Origin: Enterococcus pallens ATCC BAA-351
GTDB taxonomy: Bacteria > Bacillota > Bacilli > Lactobacillales > Enterococcaceae
Assembly (NCBI RefSeq): GCF_000407485.1
Contig: NZ_ASWD01000001.1
Span: 124,001 to 188,000, forward strand
Direction of reading: 5' to 3'
Length of the DNA: 64,000 nt
Shown: positions 18,657-28,045 of the stretch, piece after piece
Layout of the letters: each line of letters begins with the position of its first letter
Numbering within the stretch: the stretch's first letter is position 1
Translations under genes and position numbers: made by a program
The notes under the pieces: model-generated
What the model was told of the DNA's origin: nothing
The model's input: only the letters and a program-made list of their open reading frames with translations
Databases searched by the model: none

Positions 18657-19373
18657 ATGGAGAGACCTTATATTGTGTGTCACATGCTTACGTCGTTGAA
18701 TGGAAAAATCAGCGGTCCGTTTATGAATACTGCAGGTGCTGAAGTTGCCAGCAATGTATATGAGACCACTAACACGCGGTATCACAGCCAGGCTTGGTTA
18801 TGTGGCCGGGTCACGATGGAAGAAAATTTTACAAACTACCAGAAACCAGTTTTAAAACCAGTTGATCACCCAGTATCAAAGGAAGACTTTATTGCAGAGA
18901 AACAAGCAGCAATGTACATTGTTTCGGCTGATCCATCTGGCAAAGTAGGCTGGACTAAGAACTATGTCGATTATGTCAAACGACCGAGAGCACATATTAT
19001 TGAAGTTTTGACAGAAAGAGTCAGTGATGCTTACCTTGTTTTTCTTCGTGAGAAAAGAATTTCTTATATTTTTGCGGGTAAAGAAACGATTGATTGCCGT
19101 TTGGCGGCTGAGAAATTATTTAAGCTGTTTCGGATTAAAACCTTGATGGTATCAGGTGGGGGAGTTGTTAATTGGTCTTTTCTGCAGGAAGGGATCGTTG
19201 ACGAAGTGAGCGTGGTAGTAGCGCCGGTTACAGATGGTGAAAAGGAGACCCATACTATTTTTGAGCGTGGAACGAATCTAGCAGCGATTACGCCAGTCGA
19301 CTTTAAGCTGAAAGCTGCTGAGGTAATGAGCGATGATGTTCTTTGGCTGAGATACCATCCTAAGTCTTTCTAA
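18657..19373 (+). CDS. RibD C-terminal-domain (dihydrofolate reductase-like) protein
   Basis: The 238-aa protein belongs to the RibD_C/DHFR-like NADPH reductase family. It starts RPYIVCHMLTSLNGKISGPF, the usual first strand, and has AWLCGRVTMEENF near residue 50 and KTLMVSGGGVVNWSFLQEGI with VDEVSVVVAPV near 165-185, all family features. Unlike RibD it lacks the deaminase half and no riboflavin gene is near, so it is likely a stand-alone reductase of unknown substrate. The ribosome binding site is weak (AAAGTAGGAATTCA). Confidence 0.85.
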   Translation: MERPYIVCHMLTSLNGKISGPFMNTAGAEVASNVYETTNTRYHSQAWLCGRVTMEENFTNYQKPVLKPVDHPVSKEDFIAEKQAAMYIVSADPSGKVGWTKNYVDYVKRPRAHIIEVLTERVSDAYLVFLREKRISYIFAGKETIDCRLAAEKLFKLFRIKTLMVSGGGVVNWSFLQEGIVDEVSVVVAPVTDGEKETHTIFERGTNLAAITPVDFKLKAAEVMSDDVLWLRYHPKSF

Positions 19374-19467
19374 AGCAATTACTAACGTTTCGTTAAAAAA
19401 AACTTCACACACTCCTTGTAATTAGCCAGTATAATGAGGTCACAATGCTTTAGGCAAGGGGGTCAGT

Positions 19468-21252
19468 ATGCGCAGATTTAAACGATTTATTAAACGGCAA
19501 AATCAACCGAATACAATTGGTAATCGGAAGCGAGTGGGTTTCTTATTGATTGTATTTTCCTTACTACTATTTTTGGTTTGTGCCTTTCGGATAGCTTATG
19601 TGGTTGTAAGAGGTCAGGTAGCAGGGGTTTCTTTAGCTGAACGTACCGAGGCGCTTTATAATGGAACTGAAACGACCTTTGCCAATCGTGGGCAAATTTT
19701 GGATCGAAATGGCAATCCGCTGGTGGTGAACAGCCAGCAATTTGATATGTATGCTATTTTATCTCCAGATTATAAAGAAGGGGATCAGCCGCTTTATTTA
19801 GCGCAAAAAGATTTTTCAGCCGCTGCCGAAATTATCAGTCAGCAAATTGACAGCAAAGCTGAAGACATTCAGGCCTTGCTGGAAAAAGGAATCAAGGATG
19901 ACGGCGAGATTCTGTTTCAGGTAGAATTAGGCAGTGGGGCTAAAGGCTTGAATTTAGAACAAAAAACAGCGATTGAACAAGCTTTAGCTGCTAAAAATAT
20001 TTCCGGTATTTATTTTACTGCTGCTAACAATCGCAGTTATGTGAATGGGTCCTTTGCTGCCCATCTATTAGGCTATACGACCAATCAGGATGGCAAAATT
20101 ATCGGCAGCTCAGGATTGGAAAAGACCTACGAACAGGTTTTAGCCGGAACCGATGGCAAAATTGAGTTCAATAAAAATGCGCAGGGCAATCCGTTGCCGG
20201 GAACCGTAAAAGAAACGCAAAAGGTAGCAGATGGCAAGGATGTAACTACTACACTTTCTGAGCCGCTGCAAATGCAATTGGAGCAGCTGCTAGATACAGC
20301 AGATGCTTCTGCCCAGGCCGAAAGCTTAACAGGTGTATTGATGAATGCCAAAACAGGCGATATTCTAGCGATGGCTCAACGGCCAACCCTTAATCCGGAA
20401 ACGATGGAGGGCACGGAGGACGAGAATTTTGTTTGGCGAAATTTATTTACGGAAGAGCAGTATGAACCAGGTTCAACAATTAAGGTGGGAACCTTAGCTA
20501 CCGCAATCGATGCTGGTGTTTTCAATCCGAATGAAGTGATTCAAGCAGGGCAAATTAAAGTCGGAGACACAACAATCAATGACCACGATTTTGGTCAAAA
20601 GGGACCACTAACGATGCGGCAAGCCTTTTCTTGGTCCAGTAACGTTGGAATGGTGAATCTTTACAATAAAATGGGGGCTGCAAAATGGCAGGAGGCCCTG
20701 AAGCAAATGGGCTTTGGCAAAGCTACCAATTCTGGTCTGGACGAGGCAGCCGGCTCTTTGCCCACTGATAATATGGTGGATTTAGCCATGAGTGCTTACG
20801 GACAGGCAATTAGTGTGAACCAAATGCAAATGCTGCGACTGTACAGTGCAATTGCGAATAAGGGAGTACCTGTTCAGCCCCATGTTGTGACTGATACTAA
20901 AAATGAGCAAAGCAATGAGCAGATGTTTTCAGCAGAAGCTAGTCAACAGGTGCTAAATTATATGCGAGATGTGGTGGAGGATCAAAACTACGGAACAGCT
21001 TATGGTTTGTATAACTTGGAAGGGCAGGCGGTTTCTGCTAAAACCGGTACGGCCCAAATCCCAGCCGAAGATGGCAGTGGTTATGGTGTGGGCACTAGCG
21101 AGTATCTGTATTCTGTTGCGTTGGTTTACCCGACGGATGAACCGCAATATATTTTGTATTTAACAATGAAGCGTCCGCAAAATTACTCGGCAGATACTTT
21201 ACCGAATATTGCGAATCCACTAATGGCTGCTTCCATGCAGCTAGGGGAATAA
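19468..21252 (+). CDS. Class B penicillin-binding protein without PASTA domains
   Basis: The 594-aa protein is a monofunctional DD-transpeptidase that cross-links peptidoglycan. A cytoplasmic basic tail (1-25) and one membrane anchor (about 26-48) are followed by the class B dimerisation region (RGQILDRNGNPLVVNSQQF) and the transpeptidase domain with Ser336 in STIK, Ser390-Ser-Asn392, and Lys525-Thr-Gly. The layout is FtsI/PBP2x-like, but the protein ends soon after the catalytic domain, so the C-terminal PASTA repeats of the division PBP of many streptococci and enterococci are missing. It is monocistronic, away from any division cluster, which suggests an accessory PBP. GGGGGTC lies before the start. 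Confidence 0.9.
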   Translation: MRRFKRFIKRQNQPNTIGNRKRVGFLLIVFSLLLFLVCAFRIAYVVVRGQVAGVSLAERTEALYNGTETTFANRGQILDRNGNPLVVNSQQFDMYAILSPDYKEGDQPLYLAQKDFSAAAEIISQQIDSKAEDIQALLEKGIKDDGEILFQVELGSGAKGLNLEQKTAIEQALAAKNISGIYFTAANNRSYVNGSFAAHLLGYTTNQDGKIIGSSGLEKTYEQVLAGTDGKIEFNKNAQGNPLPGTVKETQKVADGKDVTTTLSEPLQMQLEQLLDTADASAQAESLTGVLMNAKTGDILAMAQRPTLNPETMEGTEDENFVWRNLFTEEQYEPGSTIKVGTLATAIDAGVFNPNEVIQAGQIKVGDTTINDHDFGQKGPLTMRQAFSWSSNVGMVNLYNKMGAAKWQEALKQMGFGKATNSGLDEAAGSLPTDNMVDLAMSAYGQAISVNQMQMLRLYSAIANKGVPVQPHVVTDTKNEQSNEQMFSAEASQQVLNYMRDVVEDQNYGTAYGLYNLEGQAVSAKTGTAQIPAEDGSGYGVGTSEYLYSVALVYPTDEPQYILYLTMKRPQNYSADTLPNIANPLMAASMQLGE

Positions 21253-21345
21253 AAGAAAAGGGCATTGCTTATCAAAAAAAGGTTCTTTCTGAGTAGTTTA
21301 TAAAATCTCAGAAAAAACCTAAAAGATAGGTGGTGCGCTTTTTTG
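21250..21345. terminator. Long imperfect hairpin between convergent genes
   Basis: AGGTTCTTTCTGAG (21280-21293) pairs with CTCAGAAAAAACCT (21307-21320), enclosed by a second imperfect pairing of AAAAGGGCATTGC with GGTGCGCTTTTTT. It overlaps the last codons of the minus-strand GNAT gene. Confidence 0.6.
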
Positions 21346-21822
21346 TTTTACATATCGGCTGCCAGTGTTTGCCCACAAAGTAAAACCGCATGCTAACAAA
21401 GCTTTTTTAGACGCTTGGTTTTGAGCATCAATATCCGCCGTCACTAGCAGTGCGTCCGGGAAAGTAAAAAGCTGTTCCACCAATAATGCAATCAAAGCTT
21501 TTCCTAAGCCTTTCCCCATAAATTCGTCTTCGCCAATCAAATAATCAATGCCATAAGCACCTTCTAATGGCAGCGTGCCAAAATCCTCGTCACTGTCGCT
21601 GCAACTATAAGACTGACATAACCCAATCGGCTGCTCCTGCCAAGTAACTACTTGATAAGTAATCCATCGAAAGGCATAATGGCGCTGACGTATTTCCGAT
21701 AACCAATCAGTGATTGTGATACCCATAGCCGGTATCTCGTACCAGCGTTTGACGTGGGGCTTATGCAACCAATTCTTTACTAAGGGAAGGTCTTCATCTT
21801 CAAGTAAACGTAATTTCAACAT
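21319..21822 (-). CDS. GNAT acetyltransferase, AAC(6')-like
   Basis: GAGGAGGTTAAT precedes the minus-strand ATG. The 167-aa protein shows the layout of the aminoglycoside 6'-N-acetyltransferase / siderophore-type GNAT branch: LRLLEDEDLPLVKNWLHKPH at the N-terminus, YGIDYLIGEDEFMGKGLGKA with the acetyl-CoA loop, and DAQNQASKKALLACGF near the end. Chromosomal AAC(6') enzymes are common in enterococci, but this one is only a distant-looking relative, and acetylation of other small amines is equally possible. Confidence 0.8.
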   Translation of the reverse strand: MLKLRLLEDEDLPLVKNWLHKPHVKRWYEIPAMGITITDWLSEIRQRHYAFRWITYQVVTWQEQPIGLCQSYSCSDSDEDFGTLPLEGAYGIDYLIGEDEFMGKGLGKALIALLVEQLFTFPDALLVTADIDAQNQASKKALLACGFTLWANTGSRYVKQKSAPPIF

Positions 21823-22035
21823 ATTAACCTCCTCATATTCAGTATAAAGGACCGATCAAGTGAAAACCAGCGGCGTATCAATTGCGCAACGCTGCACTTG
21901 TATATCGTAAACTAATTTAGTGGTCTTTGCTCAATAGCTAATTGTAAGACCGATTTTACTTTTTTCTAATCTTTTTTAGATTAAATATCCTGCGAGAACG
22001 TAAATGGTAGAATAGATGGTGGATAGGAGGCGTTT

Positions 22036-23082
22036 ATGAAGAAAAAAGTGCGAATATCTTTACTGACTTTGATGGCAATTGTCATGATTGGATGGTTAAT
22101 TCAAGCCAAAAGCAGTTTTCTTTATTCAGATCCAGTCATGAGAGTAGAGGAGTCCAGCATTCAGGCCGCTGAAAACAGGCAAGAAGTGAAGGGCTCATTA
22201 TTGAACCGATCAGGTACAGTGACGATTAATGAAACATATTATGATAACGAAGGCTTGTCACCTGCTTATCAGAAGGGCGATCAGCTCGTTTTACAGAAGC
22301 AAGGAGGAAAATGGCAGGTTCTGTCCTTGAAACGGGATGGTTATGTCTTCATCCTTGTGGGAATATTTATCTGGATTGTCTTGTTAATTAGCGGCAGAAA
22401 GGGAATTTATACGCTGATTGGCTTAAGCTTGAACAGTCTTTTGTTGGTGCTTTTCCTTTGGATTAATCTGCATAATCGCAGTTTGCCCCTGCTATTCTTA
22501 ATGTCCATCTATACGGTATTGGCAGTGCTGATTGCTATGGGAACCTCCTATGGTTTTAAGAATTTAGATTTACGAAAAATTGTTGGAACCTTGCTTAGTG
22601 TCTTTTTGGCTTTTATTATCTGTCTGGTTGCCATGAACCAGTTAGGAGACAATGGCATCTGGTTTGAAGAGATGCAATTTGTCACTCGACCGTATCGTTC
22701 GGTCTTTCTAGGTGGGTTATTAATTGGAGCGATTGGTGCTAGTATGGATAATATTGTGACGATTATTTCTAGTTTGGATGAGATACAAGCCAAAAATCAT
22801 CAGCTTTCGGTGAAGCAGCTGGTGCGTTCTGGTCAAGAAATTGCTCAAGATACAGCCTCCTCAATGATCAATGTTCTGATGTTTGCTTATTTGAGCGGGG
22901 CGATTCCTTCTTTCGTTTTTAATCTAGCGAATGGTTGGACTTTTAGAGACACGTTTGGCCTGCACTTGTCGTTGGAAATCCTGCGCGCGATTTGTGGTGG
23001 CTTTGCGATCGTTTTGTCGGTACCAATTGCTTTGGCTGCTTTTATTGCTGCTGAAAATCTGAAGCGAGGGAGGAAAACGTAG
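22036..23082 (+). CDS. YibE/F-family membrane protein, subunit 1
   Basis: The 348-aa protein has an N-terminal membrane anchor, a small extracellular beta domain (about 30-100, with YDNEGLSPAYQKGDQLVL), and about seven transmembrane helices including GASMDNIVTIISSLDEIQA. This matches YibE/F proteins, whose biochemical role is unknown. ATAGGAGG lies before the start. It overlaps the next, related gene by one base, so the two products are probably made in equal amounts and form a complex. Confidence 0.82.
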   Translation: MKKKVRISLLTLMAIVMIGWLIQAKSSFLYSDPVMRVEESSIQAAENRQEVKGSLLNRSGTVTINETYYDNEGLSPAYQKGDQLVLQKQGGKWQVLSLKRDGYVFILVGIFIWIVLLISGRKGIYTLIGLSLNSLLLVLFLWINLHNRSLPLLFLMSIYTVLAVLIAMGTSYGFKNLDLRKIVGTLLSVFLAFIICLVAMNQLGDNGIWFEEMQFVTRPYRSVFLGGLLIGAIGASMDNIVTIISSLDEIQAKNHQLSVKQLVRSGQEIAQDTASSMINVLMFAYLSGAIPSFVFNLANGWTFRDTFGLHLSLEILRAICGGFAIVLSVPIALAAFIAAENLKRGRKT

Positions 23083-23864
23083 TGAATGTGTTAGTGATTC
23101 TTACTGTGATATTAATGGGATTGATGATTCTGGTTTTTAAAAAGAGCGCTGTATATATGATTACCGGAACGTTCATCAATTTTTTCCTGTTTGTCCTGCT
23201 GCTTTTTTTACTGAGTCGCGGATATCCGGTGTATTTGGTGACCTTTGCTATTTTTCTAGGCGTCGCGTCTGTCACATTGTTTTATATTAATGATGTCAAT
23301 GCTAAAACGAAAGCTGCTTTTCTTTGTGTTATTCTTTTTCTAACCATCTTTACCGTCGTAATGCTGCCGGTGATTCAAGTGTTTAAGGTTCATGGTTTTG
23401 CTTTGGAGGAATTAGAGGAGCTGCAAATGATGGATTTTTCAGTCGCTGTGCCTTTTTCAGCCTTGAACACTTCGATTATTTTAATGAGCTTTTCTGGAGC
23501 AGTGATCGACAGCAGTATGGCTGTTAGCAGTTCTACTTATGAAATTTACCGCTTTGGCGATAAGAGAAGTCTGCAAGCATTAATGCGTTCCAGCATGACC
23601 GTTGTTCAGGAAATTTTCAGCTCTACTATTAATACACTGCTTTTTGCTTTTATGGGGTCAAGCTTGGCACTGATTATTTGGCTGCAGGATTTAAAGTATT
23701 CTTTTCTTGATATAATTAACTCAAAAGCCTTTGTTGGTGAACTATTAATTAGTATTTTAAGCGGAATAGCAGCAGTAGTTATTCTTCCTATGACTTCGGC
23801 CATTGCTAGTTATTTGTTTTATAATCGTCGTTTTGAAGAGGGAAGGAAAGATAATTTAGAGTAG
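23082..23864 (+). CDS. YibE/F-family membrane protein, subunit 2
   Basis: Starting at a GTG that shares one base with the stop of the previous gene, this 260-aa protein is a shorter YibE/F paralogue with about seven transmembrane helices and the same GAVIDSSMAVSSSTYEIYR core as its partner but without the extracellular domain. Stop/start overlap implies translational coupling. The pair stands alone, closed by a terminator. Function is unknown; the conserved Asp in the core helix would suit transport of a small solute, which is speculation. Confidence 0.82.
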   Translation: MNVLVILTVILMGLMILVFKKSAVYMITGTFINFFLFVLLLFLLSRGYPVYLVTFAIFLGVASVTLFYINDVNAKTKAAFLCVILFLTIFTVVMLPVIQVFKVHGFALEELEELQMMDFSVAVPFSALNTSIILMSFSGAVIDSSMAVSSSTYEIYRFGDKRSLQALMRSSMTVVQEIFSSTINTLLFAFMGSSLALIIWLQDLKYSFLDIINSKAFVGELLISILSGIAAVVILPMTSAIASYLFYNRRFEEGRKDNLE

Positions 23865-23897
23865 GGTTGATAGGTTGACAAAGTTGGATAACTGAAA

Positions 23898-23937
23898 AAA
23901 ATACCCTCCAGAGGCAATTTGGCTTCTGGAGGGTTTG
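23898..23937. terminator. Bidirectional terminator between convergent genes
   Basis: ACCCTCCAGA pairs with TCTGGAGGGT with A-rich sequence on the left and TTTG on the right. Confidence 0.75.
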
Positions 23938-23943
23938 CTGTAA

Positions 23944-24612
23944 TTAGTGCAAAAATGCTAATACGATTGCTGGTAACAAATTATTAATCGCATGGGTCAG
24001 CATCGACATTTCGATGCGGTTGGTTTTGTAATAAACAAAGCCCATAACCAATGCCAAGCTGCCGTAGGTTACAAAGCTGATCAAGTCAGTTGGTACGTGG
24101 ATCAAGGTAAATAGCAGCGATGACAGCAGGTAGGCTGCCAGCCGATTTTCTCGGAAAAAGAACTTAAAAATATATCCACGGAAAACGAGTTCCTCTAGGA
24201 CTGGTGCCATGACAACCATTGAGAAAAACAAGAGAATGCTAGAGGTTTCACCACCAGCAAGGCCCTGCAATGCTTGGTCATTTGCGGTTTTAATTGGGAT
24301 AATCATGTTTAAGATAACTACCCAAACCCGCAGGAACAAACCTGCTCCAATTGCTAAACCGATGGCAGGGCCTAATTTCATCCCTCTTCCCATAAATGAT
24401 CGTCCATTTTTAGTCCAAATGTCACCTTTATCAGCCACAAAAGCAGCAAGAGCCAGCATCGCCAGCAAAATCACAGCGCCGATTAACACACCCGCTATTC
24501 CTTCAATCATTCCAGTCAACATAACGACAGTTGTAGGCAAGGTTGCCACAATCATCATAACCAGCCACAGAATAATGCGTAAAACTATGTTCATTTGATT
24601 TTTTCTTTCCAA
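23944..24612 (-). CDS. CPBP-family intramembrane metalloprotease
   Basis: The 222-aa protein has about seven transmembrane helices and the CPBP/Abi motifs: EELVFRGYIF (EExxxR) near the middle, then FTLIHVPTDLISF and HAINNLLPAIVL supplying zinc-binding residues. The start is best placed at a TTG at 24612: AGGAGGT lies nine bases ahead of it, whereas the ATG at 24594 has no such site. These proteins process membrane substrates or give immunity to peptides; its substrate is unknown. It diverges from an ABC transporter operon. Confidence 0.85.
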   Translation of the reverse strand: MERKNQMNIVLRIILWLVMMIVATLPTTVVMLTGMIEGIAGVLIGAVILLAMLALAAFVADKGDIWTKNGRSFMGRGMKLGPAIGLAIGAGLFLRVWVVILNMIIPIKTANDQALQGLAGGETSSILLFFSMVVMAPVLEELVFRGYIFKFFFRENRLAAYLLSSLLFTLIHVPTDLISFVTYGSLALVMGFVYYKTNRIEMSMLTHAINNLLPAIVLAFLH

Positions 24613-24715
24613 TGTTTTGAACCTCCTATCTTTTAAACAGTATATCAAAAAACAGAAGGGAAAACTTTTTTTTCATAAACGGTTCATTTTTCGTCTTAAA
24701 TGGTTGGTTTATCCG

Positions 24716-24765
24716 TTGACCCATGAGTCAACAGAGGTATATAATAAAATTGACCCGAGAGTCAA
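24716..24765 (+). promoter_or_regulatory. Promoter with two TetR operators ahead of the ABC exporter operon
   Basis: TTGACCCATGAGTCAA (24716-24731) and TTGACCCGAGAGTCAA (24750-24765) share TTGAC-N6-GTCAA and are 34 bp apart. The first contains the -35 box TTGACC; the -10 TATAAT is at 24740-24745 (18-bp spacer); the second covers the start of transcription. The TetR gene at the end of the operon is the obvious regulator. Confidence 0.8.
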
Positions 24766-24780
24766 CGAGAGGTGATGGAA

Positions 24781-25683
24781 ATGAATCAACCAGTAATTAA
24801 GCTTCAGCAAGTAAAAAAACGTTTTGGAAAATTTGAAGCCTTGAGGGATGTCAGTTTTACTTTGAACCAAGGCGAAGTGCTGGGATTTATCGGCCCAAAC
24901 GGTGCAGGAAAGTCAACAACTATCCGAATTTTATTAGGAATGCTAAAGGCAAGTGGCGGACAAGCACAAATTTTTGGACAGGATGTTTGGCAGGAGGCAG
25001 TAGCTATCCATCGTCAAGTAGCTTATGTACCTGGCGATGTCAGTTTGTGGCCCAATTTGACTGGGGGAGAAATTATTGATTTGCTGCTGGAATTGAATCA
25101 GCAGAGTCGGAATCAAGAGACTGAGCGTTTGATAGAGCTATTTCAGCTGGATACCAGTAAGAAAGCTCGTAATTATTCGAAGGGCAATCGGCAAAAGGTC
25201 GCTTTGATTGCGGCGTTGTCGCAATCTGCTGAGCTGTACATTTTCGATGAGCCCACCTCTGGCTTGGACCCGTTAAATGAACAAACCTTTCAAAAAGAAG
25301 TACTGCGGTTAAAAGAAGAAGGGAAAAGCGTCCTGCTTTCCAGCCATATTCTATCTGAAGTAGAAAAAATGTGTGATCAAATTGTGATTATTCGTGAGGG
25401 AGAAATTATTGAGCAAGGCAGCTTAAAGGAGCTGCGGCATTTGACTCGGCTGGAGCTGACGGTCGAAACGAAGGAGCCCCTGACTGAGCTGACCAATCAG
25501 CCAACTGTTCATGATCTTAAGTTTGCTAATGATCGCCAAACTAAAGCAGGCTTTACCTTGGATCAGGAACAGCTGCCTGAATTAATGGTTTGGCTGAGTA
25601 AACAAGGAATCGTTTCGATCGTAAGCACGCCACCAACCTTGGAAGACCTATTCTTGCATTATTATGGCAAAGGGGGCCGCTGA
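24781..25683 (+). CDS. ABC transporter ATP-binding protein (TetR-controlled exporter)
   Basis: The ATG at 24781 is chosen because GAGAGGTG stands six bases ahead of it; GTG and ATG codons at 24772-24777 are too near that site. The 300-aa ATPase has Walker A GPNGAGKST near residue 38, a divergent signature NYSKGNRQKVAL near 138, Walker B IFDEPTSGLDPLN and a C-terminal accessory domain. It works with the 535-aa permease encoded three bases downstream. The operon layout (ATPase, large two-half permease, TetR) is that of enterococcal and streptococcal drug or bacteriocin exporters. Confidence 0.9.
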   Translation: MNQPVIKLQQVKKRFGKFEALRDVSFTLNQGEVLGFIGPNGAGKSTTIRILLGMLKASGGQAQIFGQDVWQEAVAIHRQVAYVPGDVSLWPNLTGGEIIDLLLELNQQSRNQETERLIELFQLDTSKKARNYSKGNRQKVALIAALSQSAELYIFDEPTSGLDPLNEQTFQKEVLRLKEEGKSVLLSSHILSEVEKMCDQIVIIREGEIIEQGSLKELRHLTRLELTVETKEPLTELTNQPTVHDLKFANDRQTKAGFTLDQEQLPELMVWLSKQGIVSIVSTPPTLEDLFLHYYGKGGR

Positions 25684-25685
25684 CG

Positions 25686-27293
25686 ATGAAGGCAGTACGC
25701 TTTCTTTTTAGAACGAATGTAAAACAAAATCGCTTTTTGCTGCTGGTTTGGATCATTTTATTGGCAGGGTTATTTGGAGCGATGGCCTTTTACTTTAATA
25801 GTCTGTTTGGTACTCAGGCGGAAATCGATTCTATCGGTGATACCATGCGTTCACCTGCGATGGTCAGTATGTTTGGCGCTTTTTCAACAAAGCAGTTCAA
25901 TACAACGGCTGGTTTACTGGCAGGGATGTTGACCGTCTTTATGGGGATTTTTATGATCATTTTGAATATCCAATTGGCAGTAAATGCTACACGGAAACAA
26001 GAAGACAGCGGTTTGCTGGAGCTGGTACGTTCACGAGCAGTGGGGCACCGGGCCCCAACGTTAGCTGCTGGTTTGCTGTTGGTTGTGACGAATGGTTTAT
26101 TAGGGATTCTTTATTTTGGGTTATTGCAGCTGGCCAAGCTGCAGGATGCTAACCTTGGCGGGAATGTTTTGTTTGCGGCTTTGCTGGCTAGCGTAGGGTT
26201 GATGTTTGGCATGCTGGTCTTGCTGCTGGCTCAGATTGCCAATGATACAAGGCAAACCTATTTGCTGAGCTATTTACTTTTTGGCATCTGCTTTTTGGGG
26301 CGGATGATGACGGATGTAACCAATCCCGATTTTTCGTGGGTTTCTCCACTGGGCTGGCTGACTAACGCAGAAATATACGTGGAGAATCGTTGGCTGCCGG
26401 TGATTCTTTTGCTGGCTGTGACCTTCTTTTGTGGCAGTTTGGCATTGATTTTAGTCGGTCAACGTGATTTAAATCGCGGATTGCTGCCAGAAAGAAATGG
26501 TCGCAAGTCTGGCGGGAAATTTTTAAAGGGTCCACTAGGCCTAATTTTTCGACTGGAACGAAATCTGATTATCGGCTGGGGAATCGGTATGTTTGTGCTG
26601 GGGTCTGCCTATGGCTCGGTATTTAATAGCATCGGCGATATTTTAAAGCTTAACCCTACGTATGAGCAGGTTCTAGGGGTGGATGCGTTGCACACCGCTA
26701 ATGAAACGATTATTTTGAATTACGTGAACCTTTTGGCGATAGTTTTTTGCTTGCTGGCGGTTATTTGCGGAGGAACGATTGTCTATAATTTGAAAAAGCA
26801 TGAAGAGAAGGGTTATCTGGAAATTCTTCATGCGAAGGCTGTCTCACGTAATCAGCTGTTTTTCAGCTACTATTCTGTTGCGGTACTGGCAGGACTGATT
26901 TGTTTAGCTGCGGCGATTTCAGGAATGGCCTTGGCGGGAAATATAACCTTGGATCAGACGATCGATGCCGGCTATTTCTGGCAAACATTTGGTGTGAATA
27001 GCTTAGTTCTGGTAACGTTTCTCGGATTAACCGCCTTTTTAGTAGGCATTCTACCCAATTTGATTGCTTTTTTATGGGGCTACTTGGCGATTGGCTTTGT
27101 TTGCTGCTACTTTTTACCTTTACTGGACTTTTCTGAGAATTGGCGGAAAATTTCTCCTCTAGGCTGGACAGATAGAGTACCTGTAGGCTCGATATCCAGT
27201 CACTGGCTGATTTTAATGATCGTACTGACAGTGGGTCTGACAATTCTCGGATTGATTGGCTACAATAAACGGGATGTACAAGGAGGGATTTGA
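25686..27293 (+). CDS. ABC exporter permease with two fused halves
   Basis: The 535-aa membrane protein has about twelve transmembrane helices in two similar halves, each starting with a short cytoplasmic stretch and a long first helix (residues 1-270 and 285-535), as in ABC-3/YhgE-like and TetR-linked exporters. A weak GGGGGCC lies upstream of the ATG. Its stop TGA overlaps the ATG of the tetR gene. The substrate is probably a lipophilic or cationic compound sensed by that TetR, by analogy with other TetR-exporter pairs. Confidence 0.82.
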   Translation: MKAVRFLFRTNVKQNRFLLLVWIILLAGLFGAMAFYFNSLFGTQAEIDSIGDTMRSPAMVSMFGAFSTKQFNTTAGLLAGMLTVFMGIFMIILNIQLAVNATRKQEDSGLLELVRSRAVGHRAPTLAAGLLLVVTNGLLGILYFGLLQLAKLQDANLGGNVLFAALLASVGLMFGMLVLLLAQIANDTRQTYLLSYLLFGICFLGRMMTDVTNPDFSWVSPLGWLTNAEIYVENRWLPVILLLAVTFFCGSLALILVGQRDLNRGLLPERNGRKSGGKFLKGPLGLIFRLERNLIIGWGIGMFVLGSAYGSVFNSIGDILKLNPTYEQVLGVDALHTANETIILNYVNLLAIVFCLLAVICGGTIVYNLKKHEEKGYLEILHAKAVSRNQLFFSYYSVAVLAGLICLAAAISGMALAGNITLDQTIDAGYFWQTFGVNSLVLVTFLGLTAFLVGILPNLIAFLWGYLAIGFVCCYFLPLLDFSENWRKISPLGWTDRVPVGSISSHWLILMIVLTVGLTILGLIGYNKRDVQGGI

Positions 27294-27928
27294 TGAAGGA
27301 GATTGTCAAAGCTCCAGAAAAGGAGCAAGCGATGATTGCAGCTAGTCTGAAATTGTTTGGCAATAAGGGCTTTGCTGCCACAAAAATGGAGGATCTTGCT
27401 AAAGAGGCGGGGGTGTCAAAAGGATTGCTGTTTCACTATTTTGGCAATAAAACCAATTTGTACCTAGCAACCTATGAGCATGCGCGCCAGTTCTTTTATC
27501 AGCATATCGATCCTGAGGCTTGGTCTGCAGCCAATGATTTTTCGGAAATGGTTGAGCAATCCATGCGCCGCAAGCTGGGGCTGCAGATCCATAATCCCTT
27601 GGAATTCAATTTTTTATTTCGCAGTCTAAGTGAGCTCCAGCAATTACCTGAAGGAATAAAAAGCCAGCTGGCTGTGAAAATGCAGGAGGAATATCAGGTA
27701 ACACTGCAATTAATTACTCCAGTCTTAGATCGGATGGAAATTGCGGCTCCTTATACAAGAGAGGATGTTTTGCGGGTACTTTACTTCGTGGTTCAAGGAG
27801 AAACAGAAGCCATTCAACGGGAAATGAGCCAACATCCAGAGTGGACAACCTTGGAGCAGATGGAGCCAATGGTAAAACGCATGAAAACGTCCTTGAGCCT
27901 TATTCAAAATGGTTTTCTAAAGTCGTGA
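27293..27928 (+). CDS. TetR-family repressor of the ABC exporter operon
   Basis: The 211-aa protein has a TetR helix-turn-helix at about 12-58 (LKLFGNKGFAATKMEDLAKE then AGVSKGLLFHYFGNK) and a ligand-binding C-terminal domain. The ATG at 27293 overlaps the permease stop (TGATG) and follows AAGGAGGGA. The promoter of the operon holds two TTGAC-N6-GTCAA palindromes over the -35 and the start site, so autoregulation of the whole operon is likely. The ligand is expected to be the exported compound. A strong terminator follows. Confidence 0.9.
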   Translation: MKEIVKAPEKEQAMIAASLKLFGNKGFAATKMEDLAKEAGVSKGLLFHYFGNKTNLYLATYEHARQFFYQHIDPEAWSAANDFSEMVEQSMRRKLGLQIHNPLEFNFLFRSLSELQQLPEGIKSQLAVKMQEEYQVTLQLITPVLDRMEIAAPYTREDVLRVLYFVVQGETEAIQREMSQHPEWTTLEQMEPMVKRMKTSLSLIQNGFLKS

Positions 27929-27946
27929 AAAGAGTTAAACAAAATA

Positions 27947-28003
27947 AAATCTCGCAATTACCTAGGAAAGAAACGTTCCCAGCAGGTAATTGCGAGATTT
28001 TTT
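27947..28003. terminator. Terminator after the exporter operon
   Basis: AAATCTCGCAATTACCT pairs exactly with AGGTAATTGCGAGATTT, followed by T residues; it can also serve the convergent flippase gene. Confidence 0.85.
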
Positions 28004-28045
28004 TAGTAGGCTTAATTATCATGCAGTCAGAGCATTTCAATCAGC

